This document shows, one piece after another, positions 9,683 to 18,481 of a DNA stretch of 64,000 bases. Source of the DNA: Methylobacterium sp. J-088 (lineage in GTDB: Bacteria; Pseudomonadota; Alphaproteobacteria; Rhizobiales; Beijerinckiaceae); contig NZ_JAKSYH010000175.1 of the NCBI RefSeq assembly GCF_022829295.1, positions 1 through 64,000 on the forward strand, given 5' to 3'. The notes below the pieces were generated by a model. It did no database searches and had not been told where the DNA came from. It worked only from the letters and a program-made list of their open reading frames with translations. The translations under genes and the position numbers were made by a program. The first letter of the stretch is position 1. Each line of letters starts with the position of its first letter.

Positions 9683-10456
9683 GTGATAGACAACATCAAA
9701 ATCCTCGGTGTCGGCGCATGTATGATCAAAGGCACCCCACACAAGCTCGGATTCTTCCAGATGACGTGTGGATTGCTGGCCGCGAAGGGGATGTCTGTTC
9801 AAGGTAAGCTGAAGTCGTATCCTGGGTTCTCGTCCAAGGATGCGCGGAAATTCGTCCTCCGTGATATCCGATATACACAACCAGAGTATGTAATTATTCA
9901 ATTTGCTACAACCGATGCGAGCGTGGTGCTGCGCTTCGTCAACGCAACGCGATCGATTCTGAAGAAATCCGCAGAGGAATCGCGGCTTCCCTTGGCGCCA
10001 GCCGCGAAGAAACGGACGTCGCATCTCTCCACGTTGCGCTGGCAGGTTCAGGATTTCATTAGCTTGGCGTCTTCGAAGAAGATCAACAATTTCGATGAAT
10101 GCCTCGCGGCGCAGTCCGCGATCATGGACGAGTGCTTCCGGAATTCGGCCGTCCCGGTGGTTCTGTCGGCGTTTCCCTGCGGTCCCAAACACAAGACCCG
10201 GCACGCGGCGCTTTACACGCAACGGCTGCGACACTTGGTTGACGCCAAGGGCGGCATTTTCGTGGACCTGTTCGAAAGCTTCGGTGTCGGCAGCAAGGGG
10301 GACATGCTTATGGCGGATGGCGCGCATCTGACCGAAGCTGCGCATGTCATGGTGGCGTCGACAATCGCCGACGCAATCCGCACCCACATCGCATCCGCCT
10401 GCATGTCGGGCAGGCGGATCGACCTTCCTGCGACTACGGTTGAGCCGGTCGGCTAG
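9683..10456 (+). CDS. SGNH-hydrolase-like protein, possible polymer acyl-modifying enzyme
   Basis: A 257-residue protein starting at a GTG at 9683, with a run of Gs 12 bases upstream; a TTG at 9665 is the alternative. The N-terminal strand I-L-G-V-G-A-C-M-I is at the place of the SGNH block I, although the usual G-D-S is not intact. The C-terminal M-A-D-G-A-H-L-T matches block V, with the D-x-x-H pair of the catalytic triad. Between them lies a basic helical insert. Members of this superfamily remove or transfer acyl groups on sugars. Its place beside a membrane acyltransferase gene supports a role in decorating the polysaccharide. The lost G-D-S makes activity uncertain. Confidence 0.5.
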   Translation: MIDNIKILGVGACMIKGTPHKLGFFQMTCGLLAAKGMSVQGKLKSYPGFSSKDARKFVLRDIRYTQPEYVIIQFATTDASVVLRFVNATRSILKKSAEESRLPLAPAAKKRTSHLSTLRWQVQDFISLASSKKINNFDECLAAQSAIMDECFRNSAVPVVLSAFPCGPKHKTRHAALYTQRLRHLVDAKGGIFVDLFESFGVGSKGDMLMADGAHLTEAAHVMVASTIADAIRTHIASACMSGRRIDLPATTVEPVG

Positions 10457-10505
10457 AGCTGCACCCTTTCGCCGAACGGAATCTCCTTCCGCCAAGAGCG
10501 CCCCA
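10454..10505 (+). repeat. dispersed intergenic repeat, copy 2 (degenerate)
   Basis: Begins at the stop codon of the SGNH-like gene. It retains TTTCGCCGAA, GGAAT, TTCCGCC and AAGAGCGCC of the repeat family, but other positions have diverged. Confidence 0.4.
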
Positions 10506-11034
10506 GCCCGGTCTGGGCCGCTCGATGTCAGAACGTGCGATCGCGCCTCGCCTCACCGGTGACCGAAGCGCCGGCCTGTGGCTGGACGCCGTCAACGCGA
10601 TCGTATCACGCGCCGTTCGATCCCGCCCGCCCCGTCAGCGCCTGTGCAGTTCCGGCCCCGATCCGATTTCCCTGAGCCTAGGTGCCGAGGCTCCGGATCG
10701 TTCGTCTCGCATCACCCGTGTCCGAATCGTGGTGACCGCCTTCGGGACGATGTGTCAGCCGCCCCGCCTCGATCAGGTCCTCGATCCCGTGCAGGCCGGC
10801 GACGAACGCGCTCCAGGCGGGGGAGGGGGCCGCCCGGCGGCCCGATCCCGTCGCAGCGGGGCAGAATCGCGGCCTCCGGCCGTCGACAGGCTTCCGCCAT
10901 CGCGTCGGTGAGCGCTTGGACATCCTGCCCCGGCGCGGCCTGGGTGCCGCCGATCAACGTCTGGGCGGGTTCGAGCCCGCTCCAGCAGGGAGAGGTCCAC
11001 GCCCGCGCGCCGCTGCGGCTGCGCGGGCGGCACC
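10506..11034 (-). pseudogene. possible frameshifted coding remnant, family not recognised
   Basis: Between two genes there are about 530 bases with no intact gene. On the minus strand, two adjacent frames look protein-like and could be joined by one frameshift near 10820. The first contains A-L-T-D-A-M-A-E-A-C and P-R-C-D-G-I-G. The second continues with A-F-V-A-G-L-H-G-I-E-D-L. I do not recognise the family. It may simply be high-GC noise. Confidence 0.25.
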
Positions 11035-12150
11035 TTATCGCGCCTCACTGGCGAACAGGACTCGCAGCCTGCGGCTGACGGGCTTCTCGTAGACCAGATG
11101 GTAGACCACGCCTGTCAGCGTCGCCGCGACGACGAGCAGCACGAGGACCGCGACGATCGGGAGCGTCCGTCCCGTGGCCAAGACCGTGACGTGAACGACG
11201 GCCGAGAGGGCCAGGCCGTGGATGAGGTAAATCGCGTACGACGCGGCGCCGAGCAGGAGTACGAACGGCGGGACGGCCAATCCCCTGCTGCGCTCGCGCT
11301 CGACGATGCCGAGGATGAATAAGGCGGCGGCGGATCCGAATACGAGACGTGCGGCGAGCTGATGGTCCAGCAGCTGTGCCCCGAACAGCATCGCACTCAG
11401 GAAGAAGATCGATCCGACGACCGCGACGAGTTCTGGAACTCGCACGCGTATGTGCATCAGCGTCAGGGCGGTTCCGATGCCGATGAGGAACTCAAGATTG
11501 TACGGATTGAGAAGCACGGTCAGTGGAAACGGCAGGCTGTCCAACACCGGGTACACCGCCAGGATTCCCAAGGCCCAGATGGGCAGGATCCAGACAGCTC
11601 GGGCTCCGAGCCGTATCAGGAGCCCGAAGATGACATAGAAGATCATCTCGTGAACGAGCGTCCAAGCCACCGAGTGGATCGGCGGCTTGGTATACGGCGC
11701 CAGCAGGAATGAGAACACGAAGTTGACCGGATCGTGCTGGCTCGGAATCCCTGCATTCGGGAACAGGAAGTAGAGGAACGACAGCGGCAGCAGGACGCCC
11801 CAGTAGGGCGGGTAGATGCGCAGGAACCGGTTGCGCGCATACGTCGGGAGGCGTTCCCGACGGCCGATATCACCCCAGTGCACCCACGCAATGATGAAGC
11901 CGCTGAGGACGAAGAAGAAATCGACCCCGACCCCGAACTGCCGCAACAGGCCTCCGAACGGTTCGGCCCCGTAGAAGCGCGGTTCGGCGATGATCGTCCC
12001 GGCATGGGCGAATACGACGAGGATCGCCGCCACGGCGCGTCCAGCCTGGATGCCGCCGAACTTCTCGCGCCGCTGAGCCTCAATCGGGACGGTGTCCATC
12101 GGCGACGGATCTGCGATCGTCGCGCGCGCATCCAGAGACTTGATTTCCAT
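11035..12150 (-). CDS. acyltransferase 3 family membrane protein
   Basis: A 371-residue integral membrane protein with about ten helices. After a short cytoplasmic head comes Q-A-G-R-A-V-A-A, followed by V-V-F-A-H, which holds the catalytic histidine of the family. Then come G-V-D-F-F-F-V-L-S-G-F-I-I and R-N-R-F-L-R-I-Y-P-P-Y-W, all classic for the OafA/ExoZ/GumF type. These proteins transfer acetyl or similar groups from the cytoplasm to sugars of lipid-linked repeat units. The C-terminal tail is basic. It is the last gene of a minus-strand pair, with the flippase gene 575 bases upstream. Confidence 0.9.
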   Translation of the reverse strand: MEIKSLDARATIADPSPMDTVPIEAQRREKFGGIQAGRAVAAILVVFAHAGTIIAEPRFYGAEPFGGLLRQFGVGVDFFFVLSGFIIAWVHWGDIGRRERLPTYARNRFLRIYPPYWGVLLPLSFLYFLFPNAGIPSQHDPVNFVFSFLLAPYTKPPIHSVAWTLVHEMIFYVIFGLLIRLGARAVWILPIWALGILAVYPVLDSLPFPLTVLLNPYNLEFLIGIGTALTLMHIRVRVPELVAVVGSIFFLSAMLFGAQLLDHQLAARLVFGSAAALFILGIVERERSRGLAVPPFVLLLGAASYAIYLIHGLALSAVVHVTVLATGRTLPIVAVLVLLVVAATLTGVVYHLVYEKPVSRRLRVLFASEAR

Positions 12151-12725
12151 AGTCGAATTATGCCGCCATGTCAGTAACTTGACTGGTCATCTGCATCACG
12201 AGCCCTGCCTGATCGCGTTGTAATCGGGCGGGTCTCGCAGCCTCTGTCTTGGCGCGCTCTCCGACGCCGAACCGGTATCCACTTCGGCGGAAACTGCACC
12301 AGCCGGTCCAGAGATTACTGCATGGATACCGCCATTGATAGACAGGGATCAGATCCCGGACCGTCATCGCGGCGGCCTCCAGATAGTTAAATGATGGATC
12401 CGGACCGATCCATCGGGGCAAAGACAAGCACAAAGCGCTCGCTGTACGTTGCGCATCAAGTAAGTCTGAAGTCGTAAATCTTGATCAATGTTAAGATGTT
12501 GAGCCTGGACATCGTGATTACATTCCGGACGTCGCAGGAAGTCGGCCCGCGTCGTTGGCACGCGAGGCTTTGATGGCTTCTCGCGTGAACGCTGCCTTCC
12601 TCCACCTGCCGCTCGATCGCGGTCGGGACGGCGATGCGCTCTCCGTCGACCTGGAAACCGTGCCCGCCTCAACGCACACAGGGGACGATTCCGTTCCATC
12701 CGAAGTCAATCCACGCAGGGCGGAT
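12151..12725 (-). other. intergenic gap between acyltransferase and flippase genes
   Basis: No gene is recognised here. It holds one reverse-oriented copy of the dispersed repeat at 12207-12297. The part at 12440-12520 is AT-rich and could hold the minus-strand promoter of the acyltransferase gene. Confidence 0.5.
12207..12297 (-). repeat. dispersed intergenic repeat, copy 3
   Basis: Read on the minus strand it is one of the best-preserved copies: TTTCCGCCGAAGTGGATACC, then GGTTCGGCGTCGGAGAGCGCG, and at the far end GATTACAACGCGATCAGG, the second core seen also at 36270. Confidence 0.65.
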
Positions 12726-14261
12726 TTAAACTGCCTTCCGACCCAGTTTCGCGGACGATGCGAGGATCATCTGCAGTTTAAGCGGGGAAAAAATCATGGC
12801 CAATCCAACATTGATAAGTGCGGCAACGCACCCGGCTGCGAAGGCCGAAAGGTTCGACAGCGGGATGAGTTCAGCCACGAGAAAGCACGCGCCCATCAAT
12901 CCGGCTGCAGGGGCGATCGCTTTGATCATCCGGATCCGCATCCCGGCTCCAGCCATGAGCAGGCCGGCGTCACCGATGACGCGCAGCGACCACGCGAGGG
13001 CGGCACCCTTCAGGCCGAACAACGACGAAAGTCCCCAGAGCACGCCGATGAAGGGCACGATTTCGAGAAGGTGAAATTTGGCCGGCAGATCCGGCCGTCC
13101 CTTCGCCTGCAGAAGGCTGAAAGGGATGAAGGCCAGCCCGTTGATCCACCCCCCGACCAGCAGGATCCGCGCCACAGGCCCGCCTAGTTCGGCAAAGCTT
13201 GGGCTCAGCCAGGTTGCGAGAAACGGTTGCGCGAGAAGAATTCCGGGGGCGCAGAGCATCGCGTAGCCGTAGGCCAGCGCGACGAGGGATTGCTCGGAGA
13301 TGTCACGGCCCTCCGTCGCCCCGACTCGGGACATTCTCGGAAAGAGCGCGCGCGCAAGTGCGACCGCGAAGACCTGGCTGCGGATCACCAAGTTCATCGG
13401 CACTGCGTAATAGGTCACCGCAGCCACGCTCAGGATGGAGCCGATCACCAGCTGGTCGACAGATTGGAGAACAGGGCTGACGAGACCCGAAATCGTCACC
13501 CAGCCGCCATACCCAAGCAGGCTGCGCATGGTCTTCATGTCGGGGCGGGTCGGCACCCATGGCCCGTTGCGAAGCGCGACGTAGGCGCAAATCAGAAGGA
13601 CGCCGAACATCCGCGTGAGGACCGCGGCCGGAATCACCACCGACAGGTTCGGTGCGATGAGCAACGCACAGATGACCGGTATGATCTGTCCGGCGGACGA
13701 GCCGATCACCTGCAGCACGTTTGCCGCGATGAAGCGCTCGCGTGCTTCCAACGTGCCGATGGCGACCCCGGAAATCAGGGCGAGCGGAAGCAGCGATGCG
13801 ACCCAGACCAGGTTTCCCTCGATCTCGGGTCGGAGATCGGGTGGGACGGAAACGATGTAATCGAGCAGAAACGATCCGCCCAGGTAGAGGATCAGGCTGC
13901 CGATCGCGCCGAAGCCGAGGTTCAGGATGATGGACGTGGCGACGATGCGCGTCCGTTCCTCGTCGGCCGACCGATCGAGGCGCGCCAGGGCGTTGGTCGC
14001 TGCGCGCGACAGGCCCAGATCGAGGAAGCCCAGATACCCCAGAAGCAGCCAGACGATCGAGAGCACGCCGTAGCGGGCGTCGCCGATGTGATGGACGTAG
14101 ATCGGGACCGTGACGAAGGAGACGATCAGGCCGACCATCGTCCCGGTGGAATTGACCAGAAAGTTCCGTCCGACGCTGGAGCCGAAACGTTTCTTCTTCG
14201 GCTCGACGCCCCCCGATGCGGGGAGCAGGGCTGCCTCATCGGCAAGTTTGTCAGACGCCAA
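12726..14261 (-). CDS. Wzx-type polysaccharide flippase (MOP superfamily)
   Basis: About 511 residues with 12-14 hydrophobic helices and the N-terminal pattern of the polysaccharide export family: a basic head, N-F-x-V-N-S-T-G-T-M, then V-P-I-Y-V and R-Y-G-V-L-S. The family flips undecaprenyl-linked repeat units across the inner membrane. I placed the start at a TTG at 14261 because GAGG lies six bases before it and the conserved region follows soon after; the frame continues to an ATG at 14363 that has no ribosome site and an Arg/Ser-rich unconserved leader. It is transcribed opposite to most glycosyltransferase genes but toward the acyltransferase, which should act on the same substrate. 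Confidence 0.87.
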   Translation of the reverse strand: MASDKLADEAALLPASGGVEPKKKRFGSSVGRNFLVNSTGTMVGLIVSFVTVPIYVHHIGDARYGVLSIVWLLLGYLGFLDLGLSRAATNALARLDRSADEERTRIVATSIILNLGFGAIGSLILYLGGSFLLDYIVSVPPDLRPEIEGNLVWVASLLPLALISGVAIGTLEARERFIAANVLQVIGSSAGQIIPVICALLIAPNLSVVIPAAVLTRMFGVLLICAYVALRNGPWVPTRPDMKTMRSLLGYGGWVTISGLVSPVLQSVDQLVIGSILSVAAVTYYAVPMNLVIRSQVFAVALARALFPRMSRVGATEGRDISEQSLVALAYGYAMLCAPGILLAQPFLATWLSPSFAELGGPVARILLVGGWINGLAFIPFSLLQAKGRPDLPAKFHLLEIVPFIGVLWGLSSLFGLKGAALAWSLRVIGDAGLLMAGAGMRIRMIKAIAPAAGLMGACFLVAELIPLSNLSAFAAGCVAALINVGLAMIFSPLKLQMILASSAKLGRKAV

Positions 14262-14602
14262 GATGGACCTCGAAAAGCTCGGAGCTCGGAAGAACGAACG
14301 GTCGCGTACAGCCCGCGGCGTGACTCGACCGTAAGATCTCCACCGCTGGGACGGGATGAGCATCGTGCACGCAGCACGACGCGCGCCGTCCTCGTCGATC
14401 GCGAAGCTCCTCGTTGGGTCGGTGCAAGCGCTGTCTCGACCGGTTGCTACGATCGATCACGTTCTGAAGACGGACGTTTGCGCCGCTCAATAAACTTGCG
14501 GGAAGCCATAATCCAGTTTTCGTCCTGGCGCTACGCCTCGGGGCGTTCCGCGCCGCGGCGGAGACAGTTCAGCGCCGGAGGGCGCCTAGCTCCACGTGCC
14601 GA

Positions 14603-14639
14603 GAGCGGTGCCCGATTGCGTTGCAATCGGGCACCGCTC
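14603..14639 (-). terminator. perfect 17 bp hairpin after the large GH5 gene
   Basis: The arms at 14603-14619 and 14623-14639 are exactly complementary with a three-base loop (GTT). It lies 34 bases past the stop codon of the minus-strand GH5 gene. There is no T-run, so it is a terminator-like or RNA-stabilising hairpin rather than a classic intrinsic terminator. Its apex matches the GATTGCAACGCGATC core of the dispersed repeats. Confidence 0.6.
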
Positions 14640-14672
14640 CGTGGCCCTTTACGCGGTGGTCTGCGTTCTGGT

Positions 14673-17600
14673 TCACGCGACGTGAAGACCGCTCGTGGCG
14701 TGGTGGGTGTCGAGGGTGAAGACCAAGCTGGTGTCGACCGAGGTGAGACCGGCGGCGTTGGTCTCGTAGACGGTGATCGTATGCTGGCCGTCCGCGCTGC
14801 CATCCGTGGCCAACGCCGGGGCGTTGGACGAGACGGTGCCGTTGTCCAGCCGGAAGTGGAGCGTGTCGCCGCTCGCCGCGGGGGTGTAGGTGATCAGCCC
14901 ATCGCTGGTGGTGTGGTTGCTGCCCGATCCGGTGTCGTGCGTCAGCGCCACGCCCGGTGCGCTCGGAGCCGCCGCGGTCGTGCCCGAGCCGACACCCGAA
15001 GTCCCGGTCCCGGTCGTGCCGCCGCTCTGGCTCGTCCCGCTCACGCTTCCGTTCGCGCCGGTCCCGGTCGTGCTCGTCTGTCCGGCGGTCGCGCTTCCCG
15101 CGGTTGTGGTGGCGTGGTGTGTGTCGAGGGTGAAGGCGAGGCTGGTGGTGGCAGAGTTAAGGCCGGTGGCGTTGGTTTCGTAGACGGTAATGGTGTGCTG
15201 GCCGTCTGCGCTGCCATCCGTGGCCAGCACCGGGGCGCTGGACGAGACGGTGCCGTTGTCCAGCCGGAAGTGGAGCGTGTCGCCGCTCGCCGTGGGGGTG
15301 TAGGTGATCAGCCCGTCGCTGGTGAGGTGATTGCTGCCCGATCCGGTATCGTGTGCCAGCGCCACGCCCGGTGCGCTCGGTGCACTCGAAGCGCCCGTGA
15401 CGGTGTTGGCGGTCGACGCCGTGCTGGCCGTCGACGCCGTGCTGGCCGCAACGGTCTCGATCGTGTGCGTGCCGTCGGCGCTGACGTGATCGATCACGTT
15501 CGCGTGGCCGGAGCTGTCGAGCTGCTCGCGTGACGTGATCTGCCAGGATGCCGTGTAGGTGGTGATCGACGAGGGGCTGGCGGCCCCCGCCGCGTAGGCC
15601 GCGACCTGATGGGTGCCGTCCTTCAGTTCCGTGAGCACCTCGCTGACGTTGCCGTGGCTGTCGTAAGTGGTGCGGCTGATCAGGTTCCAAGACCCGTCAT
15701 AGCTCTCCGACTGGGTCGTCACCGTCGAGCCCGCGGCGAAGCTCTGGACCGTGTGCGTGCCGTCGGCGTTGATGTGGTCGATCGCGCTCACCCGGCCGGA
15801 GCTGTCGAGCTGCGAACGTGCGGTGATCTGCCAGGACGCGTCGTAGGTTGTGATCGAGGATGGGCCGGCAGCGCCGGCCGCCGCGTAGGCCGCGACCTGA
15901 TGGCTGCCGTCTTTCAGTTCCGTGAGGACCTCGCTGATGTTGCCGTGGCTGTCGTAGGTGGTGCGGCTCTGCAGATGCCAGTCGCTGTCATAGTTCTCCG
16001 ACTTGACCATCACCGCCGAGCCTGCGGCAAAGGTCTCGATCGTGCGTGAACCGTCGGCGGTCTGCATGGATTTGGAGACGACCGACCACGCCGCATCGTA
16101 GGTCGTGGACTCGGACACGTAGCTGCCGTTCGCGGCGTACGTGTCGACCCGATGCGACCCGTCCTCAAGATTCGTCTGAACTTTCGCGATCACGCCATTC
16201 GCATCGTAGCTTGTGGACGAGATCAGCTTCCAGTTCGCGTCATACAGCTCGGACGTGGCGACCTGCTTGCCGTCGCTGCTGTAGTGCGCAATCGTCGATT
16301 GGCCCGCCTCATCGGTCGACTGCACCTGCTCGAGCTTGCCCGACGCGTCATACGTGCTTCGGGAAATGAATTTCCAGCTCGCGTCATACTGTTCGACGGT
16401 CGAGATATGGCCATCGACGTAATTGGCAGTCTGATGGCTGCCGTCCGCGTTGACTTCAGAGGTCGAGGCCAGCGCCCCATCCTTCGTGTAGTTCTCGGTT
16501 TTGACGACATCCCACTCATGGGCGCCATACGTGACGACGGTCTTCGAGCCGTCGTCGTTGAACGACGTCCGGGCTTCCAGCGCGTAGGCAGACGAGTACA
16601 CCTCGAGCGAGGTCGGGTGGTCAGAGTTGTTCGCGTAGAGCGAGAGATCGAAATTGCCCGCGGCATCGACCTTTACGCTGCGCGAGATCGAGCCATCGGC
16701 GTTGTAGAGGGTTCTGGAAAGCAGGTCGCCGTTGGCGTCCAAGACGTCCTTGATGCTCGCGCCGCTGCGGCCACTGACGAACGTGTCCAGCTCGACGGTG
16801 CCATCCGAAAGGACCTTCGGAACCACATTCGTGCTGGTGAAATTTTCCAGGACCGACATCTGCGGCATATCGAGAATGCCAAGGTTCGGCTCGACCGAGT
16901 ACATGTAATCGTGCCAGCCGGTCCCGGCGGCCCAGTAGGAGGCACCTTCCCAGACATCGCTGTTCTGGGACACGAAATTCAACATGTTGGTCATGGCAAC
17001 GAGCGAGGTTGCGTTATCCGCGACCCCGAACTCGCCCAGATAGAGCTTGGCGCCCGTCTGCCGCGCCCACTCGGTGATGTCCGTCAGGCGCTCCACGCCG
17101 ATCGACTCGGACACGACCCAGCTGTTCTGACCCGATGTGTCGTCAAGATACTGGTGGACCTCGAAGGCGACATTATTCGACGGATCGACGACGGCGCCGG
17201 GCTTGCCGATGACGCTCGCATTGTCGGTTTGGGTCCAACTCGATCCGCCATCCCAATAGGTGCCGGAGACAAGGACCTGCTGGGTCGTCGCTCCCGAGTC
17301 GCGGATGGCCTGGATCGCGCTGTTCACGGCCGGCAGCCAAGCGGAGGCCGTCGGAACCTGCGGCTCGTTCATGAGGCCGAACGAGACGTTCGCGTCGGTC
17401 GCGAACGCGCCTGCCAGTTTCCCCCACAGATCGGCGAAAGCCGATACCGGCACGCTCGCGCTGCCGACGAGATCGCCGTTGTAGCTGCCGTAGTTATGCA
17501 GATCGAGGATGACGTGCATGCCCTGGGATTCGGCATAGGACACGAATTGATGAACCTGCGCGAGGAAGTCCGGATCGAGCGCCCCGTTCAACGTCGGCTG

Positions 17601-17723
17601 AACCTGTTCCCAGTCCAGGGGCAGGCGGATCGTCGAAAATCCTTTGCTCGCAAAGTAATCGACGCTGGCCGTCGTCGTTAGCAAACCGTAAGCGGCGCCA
17701 GAAAGATTAATGCCGAGTTGCAT
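14673..17723 (-). CDS. large GH5 endoglucanase-like protein with C-terminal tandem repeats and two Ig-like domains
   Basis: About 1016 residues from the ATG at 17723 (a TTG at 17741 would add six). Residues 1-300 form a GH5 cellulase domain with D-L-H-N, the acid/base motif G-L-M-N-E-P (Glu about 120) and nucleophile motif L-G-E-F (Glu about 231). Residues 310-765 contain about seven copies of a ~48-residue unit with Y-D-x-x-W at its start and D-G-S-H/T near its middle. Residues 780-1016 hold two nearly identical Ig-like domains joined by a Gly/Thr/Ser linker. There is no N-terminal signal peptide; the sequence begins directly with the catalytic domain. Export by a C-terminal signal (type I) is possible; the end L-H-V-A would suit it. 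It probably cuts or binds a beta-glucan-like polymer of this locus. Confidence 0.85.
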   Translation of the reverse strand: MQLGINLSGAAYGLLTTTASVDYFASKGFSTIRLPLDWEQVQPTLNGALDPDFLAQVHQFVSYAESQGMHVILDLHNYGSYNGDLVGSASVPVSAFADLWGKLAGAFATDANVSFGLMNEPQVPTASAWLPAVNSAIQAIRDSGATTQQVLVSGTYWDGGSSWTQTDNASVIGKPGAVVDPSNNVAFEVHQYLDDTSGQNSWVVSESIGVERLTDITEWARQTGAKLYLGEFGVADNATSLVAMTNMLNFVSQNSDVWEGASYWAAGTGWHDYMYSVEPNLGILDMPQMSVLENFTSTNVVPKVLSDGTVELDTFVSGRSGASIKDVLDANGDLLSRTLYNADGSISRSVKVDAAGNFDLSLYANNSDHPTSLEVYSSAYALEARTSFNDDGSKTVVTYGAHEWDVVKTENYTKDGALASTSEVNADGSHQTANYVDGHISTVEQYDASWKFISRSTYDASGKLEQVQSTDEAGQSTIAHYSSDGKQVATSELYDANWKLISSTSYDANGVIAKVQTNLEDGSHRVDTYAANGSYVSESTTYDAAWSVVSKSMQTADGSRTIETFAAGSAVMVKSENYDSDWHLQSRTTYDSHGNISEVLTELKDGSHQVAAYAAAGAAGPSSITTYDASWQITARSQLDSSGRVSAIDHINADGTHTVQSFAAGSTVTTQSESYDGSWNLISRTTYDSHGNVSEVLTELKDGTHQVAAYAAGAASPSSITTYTASWQITSREQLDSSGHANVIDHVSADGTHTIETVAASTASTASTASTANTVTGASSAPSAPGVALAHDTGSGSNHLTSDGLITYTPTASGDTLHFRLDNGTVSSSAPVLATDGSADGQHTITVYETNATGLNSATTSLAFTLDTHHATTTAGSATAGQTSTTGTGANGSVSGTSQSGGTTGTGTSGVGSGTTAAAPSAPGVALTHDTGSGSNHTTSDGLITYTPAASGDTLHFRLDNGTVSSNAPALATDGSADGQHTITVYETNAAGLTSVDTSLVFTLDTHHATSGLHVA
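14695..14970 (-). repeat. internal direct repeat, Ig-like domain copy 2
   Basis: This roughly 275-base block matches 15109-15384 with few differences and encodes the second Ig-like domain of the large GH5 protein. The long runs of identity show a recent domain duplication or gene conversion. Confidence 0.8.
15109..15384 (-). repeat. internal direct repeat, Ig-like domain copy 1
   Basis: Partner of 14695-14970, offset by about 414 bases. The two domains are joined by a Gly/Thr/Ser-rich linker encoded at about 14970-15109. Confidence 0.8.
15427..16420 (-). repeat. tandem coding repeats of the large GH5 protein
   Basis: DNA encoding about seven ~48-residue units. The best preserved higher-order period is 288 bases (two units): GAGCTGTCGAGCTG recurs at 15511 and 15799, and the following ~250 bases align closely. 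Such arrays can change copy number by recombination. Confidence 0.75.
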
Positions 17724-17741
17724 GTCCGGATCCAAAGCCAA

Positions 17742-18481
17742 CTGGACTTAGATCTACTCGGTCTCTCTGAAGATTCGACGAACATAATTCGATAGATTTT
17801 TGCGGAATCACATTTTATATTCATTTACCAAGGTAGAATGACCAAGATATTGCGCTCAATGCGACGCGCTCGGCCATGACAAAGGCCTGCCTGCCCACCC
17901 TGCGTATTGGAATGGCGTGCCGCACGGTATGGCCTCCAACGGGTGCTGCTCAAGCCTGATGGGCTGGTCGTCGCAGCCGCGTTTTCAGTCAGGTCTGGTG
18001 CCGAGGTCGGACGATCAGCCGGCTAAGCTGATTTCGCCAAAGTGGCCGCCGGTTTTGCGGCCAAACCCTGTGACTCACCATGGACCCGAGCGGACGATGT
18101 GTTGGCTCGCCCGCGGCACACGACAGTCATCTGCTGACACGGTCGGCAAGTACGACCGGCCTCCTCTCCCATGCGGGCGGGGATTGGGGTCGTATGCGGT
18201 GGGCATCGCGATCGGACGCGGATTCGCGCTGCGCTGCTGGGCGCGTTTTTCCGCGCCGGCCATCGTCTGATCTGGGCGGGCGTGGATCCGCTGTACGCGA
18301 TGAGCGCCGACGATTCCGATGCAAGCCGGAGATGCGGCTGCGCCACATGGATTGCCGATCTGGCGCGGCGGGGCTCGATCGAACCTCTGCCGGTTCGCAG
18401 CCAGCGCGACCGAAGGTGACGCGCAGGCTGCGAACCGGTGCGGGGACCAGGCTCCGGGCCCGGAGCCCGTCTTGGCGCGCG
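17742..18481 (-). other. intergenic region upstream of the large GH5 gene
   Basis: 740 bases without a recognised gene. The first ~110 bases (to 17855) are AT-rich and probably carry the minus-strand promoter of the GH5 gene. Copy 2 of the 55-bp repeat lies at 18032-18087. The rest is high-GC DNA with only shadow frames. Confidence 0.5.
18032..18087 (+). repeat. copy 2 of a ~55 bp intergenic repeat
   Basis: Gap-free partner of 7022-7077, including the shared GACTCACCA block. It lies in an otherwise empty stretch between the two minus-strand genes for the large GH5 protein and an acyltransferase. Confidence 0.5.

Noticed and set aside
13227..15533. Plus-strand frame of 768 codons over the flippase and GH5 genes
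   Set aside because: Spans two well-supported minus-strand genes and the gap between them; Arg/Gly/Asp-rich with no motif.
15427..16420. Rhs/YD-repeat toxin
   Set aside because: The Y-D-x-x-W units resemble YD repeats superficially, but the period is regular at ~48 residues, the protein starts with a GH5 domain and no Rhs core or toxin tip is present.
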